Origin: Bradymonadales bacterium
Lineage (GTDB): Bacteria; Bdellovibrionota; UBA2394
Direction of reading: 5' to 3'
NCBI GenBank assembly: GCA_007693605.1
Contig: REDG01000040.1
Span: forward strand, 1-57,685
Length of the DNA: 57,685 nucleotides
Within the stretch, counting starts at the first letter, position 1. The number at the start of each line of letters is the position of its first letter. A model generated the notes under the pieces. That model worked only from the letters and a program-made list of their open reading frames with translations. It searched no databases and was not told the DNA's origin. The position numbers and the translations under genes are program-made. Below are positions 26,749-35,726 of the stretch, piece by piece.

Positions 26749-28149
26749 ATGTTTTGGAATCGTGAAAGAAAGCCACATATCCATATGATTGGAATTGGCG
26801 GCAGTGGGATGAGTGGGATTGCCGAAGTGCTTTTGGCCTCCAATTTTCAGGTGTCAGGCAGCGATTTGTCTGAGAGTCAGATTCTGCGAAAGCTTGAGGC
26901 TCTGGGCGCAAAGGTGTGGGTGGGACATTCCGCTCAGAAGTTGGGCAATCCAGATTGCGTGGTGATTTCGACGGCGATCCCTCAGGGGAACCCGGAATAT
27001 GAAGAGGCCCTTGCTCGACGAATTCCCGTGATTCCTAGGGCAGAGATGTTGGCCGAGCTGATGCGTTTGAAGCGAGGAATTGCGGTGGCCGGATCTCATG
27101 GAAAGACCACGACGACTTGCATTTTGGGTCAGCTTCTTCAGCCCTTGAGACCGACGGTGGTGGTCGGTGGAAGGGTTCAGCACTGGGATGCTTCAAGTCA
27201 GGTGGGTCGAAGCAGTCTGTTTGTCGTAGAGGCCGATGAAAGCGATCGGAGTTTTCTAAAGTATTCGCCCGTTTATTCTATAGTGACAAATGTAGATCTT
27301 GAGCATCTCGACAACTATCGAGATCTCGCCGATATCGAAGACAGTTTTGTCAGCTTTTTAAACCGAACCGCCTTTTTTGGCGAAGCCTGGCTGAATCTGA
27401 ACTGCCCTCAGCTGCGAAGAATGCGGGATCGACTCACCAAGCCCGTTCGTTTTTACGGGGAGGGAGAGGGCTGTCACTTAGAGATCCGAGACATCGATCT
27501 TCAGGGCCGATCTTCGAAGTTTCGTCTGATCTGGGAATCAGAGGACCTCGGAGAGTTTTTGCTTCCCATGCCCGGGAAACACAATGTCTGGAATGCGGCG
27601 GCGGCCGTGGCTCTAAGCCTAAGATTGGGCGTCAGCGCGAGAAGCTGCCGAAGGCGATTGGCCAGCGTTCAGGGAGCAGAGAGACGCCTGCAGATTCATC
27701 ACGAAGATTCTCAAGTTGCTGTAGTGGAAGACTACGCTCATCATCCCACAGAGCTTCGGGCGGCCATTCAAGCTCTTCGGCAAGTTTATCCGGATCGTTC
27801 CTTGATCGTTGTTTTTCAGCCCCATCGCTTCACTCGAACTCAGGCCCTGTGGAAAGATTTTCTAAGCCTCTTTCCGGAGCTGTGCGATCGATTGTATCTG
27901 CTCCCGATCTATGCTGCCCATGAAGAGCCGATTGAAAATGTGAGTTCTGAAGAAATGATTCGAATTTGGAATCGTCCTAACTTTCTCTTTCAAGCAGAGC
28001 TTCCCAATCCTGAGATGTTTGCCGAAGGCCTAAGGCGTGAATATGCTCAAGCGGTGGTCGCCGTTCTTGGGGCAGGCCCCTTATCAGCATTTTCTCGGAA
28101 TCTTGCAGAGATCTTTGCCGCAGAGCGTAGAAAACTGGCTTCTGATTGA
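26749..28149 (+). CDS. murC: UDP-N-acetylmuramate:L-alanine ligase MurC
   Basis: MurC adds the first amino acid to UDP-MurNAc. The 466 residues show HMIGIGGSGMSGIAEVLL (12-29), the ATP loop AGSHGKTTTT (114-123), VEADESDRSFLKYSP, NVDLEHLDNY, MPGKHNVWNAAAA, VEDYAHHPTE and FQPHRFTRT. AAGAGGG precedes the ATG. The usual neighbour murB is absent; ftsQ starts 33 bases downstream. The promoter, if there is one, lies within the repeat-derived DNA upstream. Confidence 0.97.
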   Translation: MFWNRERKPHIHMIGIGGSGMSGIAEVLLASNFQVSGSDLSESQILRKLEALGAKVWVGHSAQKLGNPDCVVISTAIPQGNPEYEEALARRIPVIPRAEMLAELMRLKRGIAVAGSHGKTTTTCILGQLLQPLRPTVVVGGRVQHWDASSQVGRSSLFVVEADESDRSFLKYSPVYSIVTNVDLEHLDNYRDLADIEDSFVSFLNRTAFFGEAWLNLNCPQLRRMRDRLTKPVRFYGEGEGCHLEIRDIDLQGRSSKFRLIWESEDLGEFLLPMPGKHNVWNAAAAVALSLRLGVSARSCRRRLASVQGAERRLQIHHEDSQVAVVEDYAHHPTELRAAIQALRQVYPDRSLIVVFQPHRFTRTQALWKDFLSLFPELCDRLYLLPIYAAHEEPIENVSSEEMIRIWNRPNFLFQAELPNPEMFAEGLRREYAQAVVAVLGAGPLSAFSRNLAEIFAAERRKLASD

Positions 28150-28182
28150 CCCGAACTGTCATTGTCGAGAGACTATGGGTGA

Positions 28183-29094
28183 ATGGGTTCATTCTCTTTT
28201 AGACAGAGAGATTGGCAGGGGAAGCACTTCTTTTTTCTTTCACTCGCTGTGATGACTGCCAGCATTATCTTTTTGTTTGCAGGGCGGCATCTTTACAATA
28301 CACTGAAACAAAGCGAAGCGTCAGAGAGCTTCATCAGTCGCCTAATGTCTGGGGGGGGATTTTTGGTACAGGCCGTAAATGTGAGCGAGACCGATTTCGG
28401 GCAGGCGGCCCCTGAGCCCATTCGTCAACAGCTGAAGTCTCAGTTGAACGGATTCGTTGGCGCCAATCTCATGAGTTTGGAACTGGCAGACCAAGTCGAA
28501 GGGGTGTTGAAAACCCCTTGGGTGAGAGCCTTCTCGGTGAAAAGAAAGTGGCCTTCAGAGCTTCGGGTGCAGATCGAATGGGAAAGGCCCCACTTTGCGG
28601 TCTTTTCGGGAGAAGGATGGGTGCTGGCAAACCAAGATGCAAAGTTTATTGCGAACTCGAAGGCCTTGTTCGGGCTCTGGGCAGAACTTCCTCAAATTTT
28701 TGGCCTCGAGCTGTATTTGAAGCGAGATATTTATTCGATGAATCGATCACTCAAGCGAGAGCAGCGATGGCTTCGCTCGGTTTTGAAGCTTTTGAATCAG
28801 CTAGAGAGCCGTCTTGGCGGAGAAGTTTTGCGTGTGGATATCGAAGAAGATGCCTGGAGAAATGAGGCTGTTTTTCGTGTGCGATGGAAGCCCTCTTTAG
28901 GGACTGTCCCCATCGATCTGCGATTCTCGGAGTCTGAATCTTTCGATGGCTTTGAGAGTTTACAGTATATTTTGAGTGATCTTCGGGCTCAGGGGCAGTA
29001 CCCAAAAGAGGTTTCTGCTGCATTGAAGGGGAGATGGATTGTCCAAATAGATGAAGAAGGGGGTGGGTCTTGGCCAAAAGCTTCCCAACCATAG
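28183..29094 (+). CDS. ftsQ: Cell division protein FtsQ
   Basis: FtsQ is the bitopic inner-membrane protein that binds FtsB and FtsL at the septum. The 303 residues have a membrane helix at about 19-38 (LSLAVMTASIIFLFAGRHLY), then a POTRA-like domain containing LMSLELADQVEGVLKTPWVRAFSVKRKWPSELRV-type sequence at about 95-130, followed by the beta domain. The phrase WPSELRVQIEWERP is the most typical part. The 3' end overlaps ftsA by 25 bases in another frame. The position before ftsA-ftsZ supports the call. Confidence 0.9.
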   Translation: MGSFSFRQRDWQGKHFFFLSLAVMTASIIFLFAGRHLYNTLKQSEASESFISRLMSGGGFLVQAVNVSETDFGQAAPEPIRQQLKSQLNGFVGANLMSLELADQVEGVLKTPWVRAFSVKRKWPSELRVQIEWERPHFAVFSGEGWVLANQDAKFIANSKALFGLWAELPQIFGLELYLKRDIYSMNRSLKREQRWLRSVLKLLNQLESRLGGEVLRVDIEEDAWRNEAVFRVRWKPSLGTVPIDLRFSESESFDGFESLQYILSDLRAQGQYPKEVSAALKGRWIVQIDEEGGGSWPKASQP

Positions 29095-30299
29095 CGGCCA
29101 TTGACTTTGGCACGAGTAAAGTCGCCTGCCTTCTTTGCGAGATCAACCCTTCAGGTCTCGAGGTGATCGGTTTTGGAGAAAGTTTCTCTCAAGGCATTCG
29201 AAAGGGCGTTGTCGTCAATATTGAGTCGGCCGTTCAGTCTCTCGAAGAGGCCATGCAGGCGGCTCAACAGCTGTCAGATCGAGAAGCTCACTTTGTGGTG
29301 GCGGGAGTTTCGGGCAATCATTTGCAGAGCATTAGTTCTCAGGGGATGTTGGCGATTCGCGATCACGAGATCCGTCAGAGTGATGTTCACAAGTTGATTG
29401 AGGCGGCTTCGGCCATCAGTCTTCCGCTCGACCGAGAGCTTATTCAAATTCTTGTCAAAGACTTCGTGATTGATGGCCAAGAGGGAATCAGAGAGCCAGT
29501 CGGAATGTACGGCCGCCGACTCGAGGCCTCTGTTGACTTGATCACGGGTTCGATCACAAGCCTTCAGAATCTTCGTCGAGCCCTCGAAAAGGCGGGTTTT
29601 GTGGAATCCCGATTTCTGGCAGCCCCCTTGGCTTTGGGGCGGGCGGTTCTCACAGACGAAGAGAAGGAGGCCGGGGTTTGTGTGGTCGACATTGGCGCGG
29701 CCTCTACCGATCTCGCTGTCTATGAGGCCGGAGTTTTGAGATGGATGCGCTCTCTTTCAATCGGCGGAATGCATCTGACCAACGACTTGGCCGTAGGCTT
29801 AAAGATTCCTCTCAATCTTGCCGAGCAAGTGAAGCGGCTCTACGGCTGCCCCCGCTCAGACGCAGATGGGGAAGAGAGCTTTGAGCTGGGACTATCGGCT
29901 TCAGGCGAGACTCGCAGCGTTTCGAGACAAATGTTAAACACCATCTTGCAGCCTAGAATCGAAGAGATGATGCTTCTCATTCGTCGCGAACTCGCAAAAG
30001 AGGGTGTTGATGAAAGCTTGCCGACGGGAATTGTTTTGACCGGCGGGAGTTCTCAGTTGAAGGGCTTGTTGCCGATCGCGCAGCAGATTTTTCCTTTGAG
30101 TATCCGCTTTGGTCGACCCATCAAGCTTGGAGGTTTGAGCGAGATGATTTCGAACCCAAGCTACGCGGTTTTGGTGGGCTTGGTTCAACTTGGATTTGAA
30201 GAAAGTGAAGACTTAAACGCAGTAGCAAGTTACTATAAAAAACGAGGCTTACGAAAGGTCCACGCACAGGTGGCCAAGTGGGTCAGAGAATTTTTTTAA
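29070..30299 (+). CDS. ftsA: Cell division protein FtsA
   Basis: FtsA is the actin-like protein that tethers FtsZ to the membrane. The 409 residues show the phosphate loop AAIDFGTSKVACLLCE (9-24), VVDIGAASTDLAVYEAGVL, IVLTGGSSQLKGLLPIAQ and, at the C-terminus, a basic amphipathic helix (KVHAQVAKWVREFF) for membrane binding. The TTG start at 29070 follows GAAGGGGG. ftsZ follows nine bases after the stop. Confidence 0.97.
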   Translation: MAKSFPTIAAIDFGTSKVACLLCEINPSGLEVIGFGESFSQGIRKGVVVNIESAVQSLEEAMQAAQQLSDREAHFVVAGVSGNHLQSISSQGMLAIRDHEIRQSDVHKLIEAASAISLPLDRELIQILVKDFVIDGQEGIREPVGMYGRRLEASVDLITGSITSLQNLRRALEKAGFVESRFLAAPLALGRAVLTDEEKEAGVCVVDIGAASTDLAVYEAGVLRWMRSLSIGGMHLTNDLAVGLKIPLNLAEQVKRLYGCPRSDADGEESFELGLSASGETRSVSRQMLNTILQPRIEEMMLLIRRELAKEGVDESLPTGIVLTGGSSQLKGLLPIAQQIFPLSIRFGRPIKLGGLSEMISNPSYAVLVGLVQLGFEESEDLNAVASYYKKRGLRKVHAQVAKWVREFF

Positions 30300-30308
30300 G
30301 GAGGGGGC

Positions 30309-31484
30309 ATGTCTAAAAAAGTTGATCTAGTAGAGTCTGTAGTTCGAGGAGCTCAAATCCGAGTGATCGGTGTGGGCGGAGGCGGAGGAAATGCCGTCAA
30401 CACCATGATTCGACGAGGCTTAAAGGGAGTGGAGTTCATTGTCGCAAACACCGACGCTCAAGCTCTTCAGAACAATCTCTCGGCTCAAAAAATTCAGCTG
30501 GGCGCCAGTTTGACGAAGGGATTGGGCGCAGGAGCCAATCCGGCGGTGGCGAGAGAGGCAGCCTTAGAGGACTCTCAAATCATTACCGAAGCTCTCGATG
30601 GAGCGGATATGGTATTTATCACTTGCGGTTTGGGCGGAGGAACCGGAACAGGCGCTGCTCCCGTGATTGCAGAAGTCGCTAAGAGCTTGGGTATTCTCAC
30701 GGTCGGTGTGGTGACCAAGCCATTTTCCTTCGAGGGAAAAAAGAGGCGTCGCCAAGCGGAAGAGGGTCTTCAGCAATTAAAAGACAAAGTGGATACTCTG
30801 ATTACGATTCCGAATCAAAGATTGTTAGACATTGCCAATGCGCAGCTTTCTATTCTGGATGCATTTGGAAAAGTAGATGAGGTGCTTTTGTCTGCGGTGA
30901 AGGGAATTTCTGATTTGATCAACATTCACGGAATGGTGAATGTGGACTTTGCCGATGTTCGAACCGTGATGAGTGAGATGGGCATGGCGCTAATGGGTAC
31001 AGGAGAGGCGCGTGGCGACAATCGTGCCGTCATCGCAGCTCAAAATGCGATTGCTTCTCCTCTTCTGGAAGATGTTTCAGTCGAGGGCGCGACAGGCATC
31101 CTGATCAATATCACCGGCACTTCGGCAATGACGCTCTACGAGGTCAATGCGGCGGCCACTCTTATTCAAGAAGCGGCTCACGAAGACGCGAATATTATCT
31201 TCGGTAGTGTTATTGATGACTCCATGGGAGACGCCCTTCGGGTCACTGTGATTGCCACTGGCTTTCAAAAGAGTGATGCTCCTCAGGTGGGCAATCCCCG
31301 ACCGGAATCTAGAGATGCGACGACTCAGGCGATTAACTTAGCCGTGATGGACGGTCCGCAAGAGAGTCTGGGTTCTTCGAGGCCATCGACCAGTCAACAA
31401 AGTCGGCCAAGACGAACGATGCCGATTTTTGATGAGGATCGCTACGAGGTTCCGACTTTTCTCCGGAAAGGTCCCGAGGCCTAG
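30309..31484 (+). CDS. ftsZ: Cell division GTPase FtsZ
   Basis: FtsZ polymerises into the Z ring. The 391 residues show [10 protein letters not shown] (22-31), the tubulin signature [10 protein letters not shown] (109-118), the synergy-loop region [11 protein letters not shown], a variable linker, and the C-terminal peptide [11 protein letters not shown] that binds FtsA. GGAGGGGG precedes the ATG. Its TAG stop shares the palindrome CTAG with the stop of the convergent ATPase gene, so there is no room for a terminator between them. Confidence 0.98.
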   Translation: MSKKVDLVESVVRGAQIRVIGVGGGGGNAVNTMIRRGLKGVEFIVANTDAQALQNNLSAQKIQLGASLTKGLGAGANPAVAREAALEDSQIITEALDGADMVFITCGLGGGTGTGAAPVIAEVAKSLGILTVGVVTKPFSFEGKKRRRQAEEGLQQLKDKVDTLITIPNQRLLDIANAQLSILDAFGKVDEVLLSAVKGISDLINIHGMVNVDFADVRTVMSEMGMALMGTGEARGDNRAVIAAQNAIASPLLEDVSVEGATGILINITGTSAMTLYEVNAAATLIQEAAHEDANIIFGSVIDDSMGDALRVTVIATGFQKSDAPQVGNPRPESRDATTQAINLAVMDGPQESLGSSRPSTSQQSRPRRTMPIFDEDRYEVPTFLRKGPEA

Positions 31485-32428
31485 TCAGTGGTCTGGAGTT
31501 GACAAAACTGAAGCAGCTCTTCTTTTGAGTCCTGTCCCATGACTTGAACAGGTAGTCGTTGTATGGGAGACGAGGGATAGAGTTTTCGAATGTGGGCGAC
31601 TAAGTCGGCCTCCCTTTTCTGCTTCAGAGAAAACTCTCGGTGTAGAGCTTCAGGAGCGGATTTCAGGTCAAGATCTTTAGCGCTTTTGTTGATTAGAAAC
31701 TCAGGCTTTGAGGTCTTTTGAAAAAAATCAAGTGCAGACTCTAAGACTCGAAATGAACTTTCTGGAGTCAGAACGAAAAGGTGAGAGCTTTCTTTTCGGG
31801 TGACAATGTTCTCCAGTTGATCGGCTGCAGTTTGAAAACGATCTAAGTGAAGACTAAGCCAGTCAATGAACTCTAAGCTCTGAGAAATGACCTTTTTGCC
31901 CGCAAAGATTCTAGCCACATCGAGCAGCTTCTTTACGGCCACACTCATCAGTCCGTCTCGCTTAGAGATTTGAACAATCGACTTTTTAAAAAACTCCGAC
32001 AAATTTAGCATGGCATGATGAATTCCGACGGCTTCGGAGAAAGGAGGGGTGTCAATGGTCACCATGGGATAATGAGAAGCTTGAATCTCTTCGGCCAATT
32101 CAATCAGGCAGAGATAGTCCTGAAATCTCTGTAAGCCCCTGACGAGTTGTTGAAAAAAGCTTTGAACGCTTTCAGAGGCAGGTGCCTTCTCGTTCAGCTT
32201 TTCGAAGAGTTCAATGGCATCAGTGGCTTTAAGATCAAAGTGTTGAGAACCGAGTTCACAATTTTGAAGCTGAGAGCCTGGTTCTTTTTCGAGCAGGTGA
32301 AACAGGCGACGGCTCGGATCAAGAGTCAGCAAAAGCCTTTGTGAGGCGGTTTGGCGAAAGACCTCGCGAATGGCGACATGGCTCTTTCCCACCCCTCCAG
32401 GGCCCCAAATGAATCGTGCTTGGCTCAA
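31481..32428 (-). CDS. ArsA/Get3-like ATPase, second of a pair
   Basis: A 315-residue P-loop ATPase. The ATP site is [15 protein letters not shown] (6-20); [15 protein letters not shown] matches the switch region that in ArsA reads STDPAHSL, and [13 protein letters not shown] is the Walker B/DTPPTG region. ArsA-family ATPases work as dimers, energising arsenite export or targeting membrane proteins. No ArsB, ArsR or cysteine metal site is seen, so arsenic export is unlikely. The TTG start at 32428 overlaps the stop of the preceding ATPase and has a strong GGAGGTGATC ahead of it; the open frame upstream of it is only the antisense of that overlap. Confidence 0.82.
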   Translation of the reverse strand: MSQARFIWGPGGVGKSHVAIREVFRQTASQRLLLTLDPSRRLFHLLEKEPGSQLQNCELGSQHFDLKATDAIELFEKLNEKAPASESVQSFFQQLVRGLQRFQDYLCLIELAEEIQASHYPMVTIDTPPFSEAVGIHHAMLNLSEFFKKSIVQISKRDGLMSVAVKKLLDVARIFAGKKVISQSLEFIDWLSLHLDRFQTAADQLENIVTRKESSHLFVLTPESSFRVLESALDFFQKTSKPEFLINKSAKDLDLKSAPEALHREFSLKQKREADLVAHIRKLYPSSPIQRLPVQVMGQDSKEELLQFCQLQTTD

Positions 32429-33147
32429 GAGATCACCTCCGCTCCCTCGGTCAGAAGAATCTGAGGCGGCCATCGATCCATCTGAACCTTTTCGCGCTTG
32501 GGTCTTTGAATTCCAAAAGCCTCCCATTCGCTGCCCTGGGTCTCTTCTAGATAGGGGTGCTTTCGATTGAGTACTCGAAGTCTTTCGATCTGAGGGTATT
32601 CTTTTTTGAGATAGTCTTCGATCTCTAAAGCTTCTTCGATGGCCGAGTTCTCAGGAATGGCGACAATATAGACTCGTGCCGAGCCAGGCTGCTGAAGGTA
32701 TTCATGAACCTCTTGGGCGACCTCTCGAAGCTGGCCGGAGTCGAACATTTCCAGAGCCGTGCTCACGCTCCGAAGGATGGAGAGAAAATTCCCAGTTGAA
32801 GGGCAGTCGACAATCACAGGTCGAACTTGCGAACGCCTGACCCATGTATAGAGAAGAAGAAGCTCCTCTAGATTAGGTGCGACATGCACCACATTCTGAA
32901 GCAACTGACTTTGACTGGCCCAGCGAGCCAGGGTTTTGAGTTTAATGAGGCGGACGAGAAAGTCCTGAAGAAGCTCTGGTCGAGAGATTTGATAGAGCGA
33001 GTCGATCTTCATATCAAGCCGCCGCATCTCTTCTTCCAGTTCTGATCCGGTCTCAAGAATCTCAGCCAGTGGATTTTGTTTCTTCAGAAGACACGACAGC
33101 CTCGTTTTCCCCACACCCCCCTTGCCGGTCACAAAACGGAGGCTCAT
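32425..33147 (-). CDS. ArsA/Get3-like ATPase, first of a pair
   Basis: A 240-residue P-loop ATPase with MSLRFVTGKGGVGKTRLS at the N-terminus (loop GKGGVGKT at 8-15) and VRPVIVDCPSTGNFLSIL as the Walker B region. It resembles the half-size ArsA/Get3 ATPases and differs clearly from the following paralogue, so the two may form a heterodimer. The ATG at 33147 overlaps the stop of the hydrolase-like gene (ATGA). The frame stays open upstream but lies within that gene. Function unknown. Confidence 0.82.
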   Translation of the reverse strand: MSLRFVTGKGGVGKTRLSCLLKKQNPLAEILETGSELEEEMRRLDMKIDSLYQISRPELLQDFLVRLIKLKTLARWASQSQLLQNVVHVAPNLEELLLLYTWVRRSQVRPVIVDCPSTGNFLSILRSVSTALEMFDSGQLREVAQEVHEYLQQPGSARVYIVAIPENSAIEEALEIEDYLKKEYPQIERLRVLNRKHPYLEETQGSEWEAFGIQRPKREKVQMDRWPPQILLTEGAEVIS

Positions 33148-33938
33148 GCTTGCTGAAGCTCCCGCATAATATTTTGCGTGCAAAGAGCGTGAAGGGCGGC
33201 GCCAAAATGACCGACATGGGGCAAGATGACCTGCTTGACCTCTCCCCAACACTCCGTGGGGTAGCAGAAAAAGTCATTCTCTCCCACAATCAGAAGATCT
33301 GGGTCTCGTCCTTCCTTCTGAAATCGTTGATAGGACTTCTTGGCCCGGGCCAGCGATAGAAAATTCAAACTCTTTGGCAGGAGTTTGGGGCTTGAAACGG
33401 CGATCCATTTGTCGCAATAGGCAGCCAGATCGGGTCGACTGAGAACCTGAGAGACCAAGGGTCGACTCGTTCCGAAACTCACGATTCGAAACCGACTCGC
33501 CTTTGTTCGTTCGATCACCGTCGCGATATAGGTCTGAAGTTGATCCTCAAGAAGTTCCGGATCGTTTAGAAAGCTCTTCCATCGAAAGAGCCACAGGCTA
33601 TTCCAAAAATTCTTTCGAAGTCGCCACATCAAGAATCGAAAGACGCCCGCACCAAGGTGAAGAGAGGGTACGAAAATGATCGGAAGCTGATGGCTCGTGA
33701 TGTCTCGATCTCTTAGGGGCGGGGCTTCATAAAAGTCTCGGTGGGGGCGTAGGTGGGCAGCCAAGAGACTCAAAAAAGCGCCCCATTCCACCGCCGCTAC
33801 CGCTAAGATTTCAGAAAAGCTTAGCTTTTTCTCCTCTTGATTCATGGCCCAGGCCCAAGAAAAGAGAAAAGCGAAGAGCAATAAAGCCAAGATGCCGAGC
33901 ATCAGACAGATAAAAACGAGCTCTAGAAACCAAATCAC
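33144..33938 (-). CDS. Membrane-anchored alpha/beta-hydrolase-like protein
   Basis: A 264-residue protein with an N-terminal membrane helix (about 2-30) and an alpha/beta-hydrolase-like body: strand LPIIFVPSLHLGAG (85-98), a nucleophile-elbow-like FGTSRP with S158, LLIVGENDFF with D222, and LPHVGHFG with H241 or H244 as a possible triad. The elbow lacks the second glycine of GxSxG, so activity is uncertain. It is first in a translationally coupled unit with two ArsA-like ATPases, suggesting a joint role at the membrane. Confidence 0.7.
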   Translation of the reverse strand: MIWFLELVFICLMLGILALLLFAFLFSWAWAMNQEEKKLSFSEILAVAAVEWGAFLSLLAAHLRPHRDFYEAPPLRDRDITSHQLPIIFVPSLHLGAGVFRFLMWRLRKNFWNSLWLFRWKSFLNDPELLEDQLQTYIATVIERTKASRFRIVSFGTSRPLVSQVLSRPDLAAYCDKWIAVSSPKLLPKSLNFLSLARAKKSYQRFQKEGRDPDLLIVGENDFFCYPTECWGEVKQVILPHVGHFGAALHALCTQNIMRELQQA

Positions 33939-33995
33939 TTCATCAGAATAGGGGGTGAGGGTCCCTGAGCCAAGAATTTTCCGTTAAACTATGGG

Positions 33996-35726
33996 TTGGG
34001 GTCATCTGAAGTGAATCAGGAAGCAGGGCAACAGTTTGGGGGTTCGACAAATGTAAAGAAGCAGATGTCCCTATTTGTTGCCGGTCTTGAAAAAGCGGTG
34101 TTGTCTCAAAGAGTTTACGCCAGTTCTTCAGGGGGAGACGACTCTCTTCAGACAGTCTTTCGCAATCTTTTCTCGCTTTTGCGGCCTTGTTTCGATGACG
34201 AGGATTCCATTTCACTTCAAATCAAACCCTCGCAGGTGCTTCGAAATCGAGAGGTGGTCTACGAGAATTCAGACCCTAAGAAGTCTATCTCTCGTGTTTT
34301 ATTTCAATCGGGTGTTCGTGCTCTCATTCTCGATCCTGAGCTTTCGTTGGAGGAACTGAAGGCTTTCATTCAAATCTTAGCGACCGATTTTGCTAAACCC
34401 GAGAATATGGATTCAGACTTAGCTTCGAAGCTATTTGAAAGGGACTTTGCCCATCTGCACTGTCCGAGCATCGACTGGATTTCTGAACGACTGAGGGAAG
34501 ACACCGAGCTTCGAGACAATATCGAGAAGTTTCACGCTGAGTTGGCCCGAACCGAGGCGGAACCGGATTTGAGTCCAAAGAGGTTTCGTCAGGCGGATCT
34601 TAAGACACTCGAGGAGTTTCGGCTAAACACCAAGCAGTTTACACAGACCGATGCGGATATGGTGAAGATCGTTCAGAGCCTGAGCGCGAAACAAAGAGAA
34701 GGCCAAGAAGAGAAGCAAACTCTAGAGCGACTGGCCCTGATGGGCTTTCACTTTTTGATTTCTGAAGAAAGCCCCGAGGAAAGGTCAACGGGTCGAGACC
34801 TACTGGTGAGAGTGGCCCTTATGACGCTAGAAGCTCAAGAGTGCCTCCTTTTTTGTGCCATGGTTCGAAAGGTCTCTCAGCTTCAGAAAGACCATCCCGA
34901 GAACCGAGGAGAGTTTCAGAAAATCATCGATCAAATTTTCTCACCCGACAATTATTTTCTTTTCAAACAGGCCTGCCGCGTGGAGTCGGTTCGAGAGAGT
35001 CTGAGCCAACTGCTCAACGAGTACGCCTCTAGCTCTGTGAAGTTGATGGTCTATCTTCTGGGTGAGTTGCCATCATTTCACTCTGATTTTGCTGAGGCCA
35101 TCTTAAGAGAATTGCCTGCGTATTCTAACTGGCTGATGGACGAGTTGAGGGCTGAGCCCAGTCGGTCTTGTTGGGAGTACCTCTTAAGAATTTTGGCTCG
35201 AAAGCCCAATCAGCATTTCTCTAAGTTCTTAAACGCATTGCTTGAGTCGGCTGGTGATACGGTTCGAATTGCCGTCTACCGGCAGTGCGCTCAGATTGGA
35301 ACGCCAGAGGCTCTCACGGCCTTTCGAGATCCACTCACTTCAGACAGTGAGGAGGATCGGGTCGCGGCCCTTCAGGCCCTCGCATCAGGAAAAACCGTGG
35401 AGGTTTTAAAGCTTCTAAAACTCTATCTGGGCAGTAAGTCCTTTCAAGCGGCAGAGGCCGCAGAGGTGCAGGAGGCTTATGCCGCCATTCTTTCGGTGGG
35501 CGGAGTCGCCTCGCATAGCTGGTTTGAACAAGAGTGGATGAGGTCCGGAGAAGGCCTCTTCAAGTCAAAGAAGCAGAATGAGCGAAGAAACAATCTCTTG
35601 GCGGCAGCCGTTCGGGTGCAGCCTCAAATGTTGAAGTCCTTTCTCGCTAAAATTGGGGACGAAAATCTGCCTGATGAAGCTCGAAAGAACATTGAGTCAG
35701 CAAAGGCAAAGGGCTTGCTGTCATGA
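33996..35726 (+). CDS. Large helical-repeat (HEAT-like) protein
   Basis: A protein of up to 576 residues. The N-terminal ~130 residues (FVAGLEKAVLSQRVYASS ... RVLFQSGVRALILDPELSLEELKAFIQIL) match a domain found in front of HEAT-repeat and HD-GYP proteins of myxobacteria and relatives. The C-terminal half is helical with HEAT-like units (RIAVYRQCAQIGTPEALTAF, EDRVAALQALASGKTVEVLK). No signal peptide, so cytoplasmic. The TTG at 33996 is the longest start; the ATG at 34065 directly before the conserved part is a good alternative. The stop overlaps the next gene (ATGA). Confidence 0.75.
   Translation: MGSSEVNQEAGQQFGGSTNVKKQMSLFVAGLEKAVLSQRVYASSSGGDDSLQTVFRNLFSLLRPCFDDEDSISLQIKPSQVLRNREVVYENSDPKKSISRVLFQSGVRALILDPELSLEELKAFIQILATDFAKPENMDSDLASKLFERDFAHLHCPSIDWISERLREDTELRDNIEKFHAELARTEAEPDLSPKRFRQADLKTLEEFRLNTKQFTQTDADMVKIVQSLSAKQREGQEEKQTLERLALMGFHFLISEESPEERSTGRDLLVRVALMTLEAQECLLFCAMVRKVSQLQKDHPENRGEFQKIIDQIFSPDNYFLFKQACRVESVRESLSQLLNEYASSSVKLMVYLLGELPSFHSDFAEAILRELPAYSNWLMDELRAEPSRSCWEYLLRILARKPNQHFSKFLNALLESAGDTVRIAVYRQCAQIGTPEALTAFRDPLTSDSEEDRVAALQALASGKTVEVLKLLKLYLGSKSFQAAEAAEVQEAYAAILSVGGVASHSWFEQEWMRSGEGLFKSKKQNERRNNLLAAAVRVQPQMLKSFLAKIGDENLPDEARKNIESAKAKGLLS

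Noticed and set aside
31481..33147. Arsenic resistance genes
   Set aside because: Only the ATPase fold is present; no ArsB, ArsC or ArsR nearby and no cysteine metal site.
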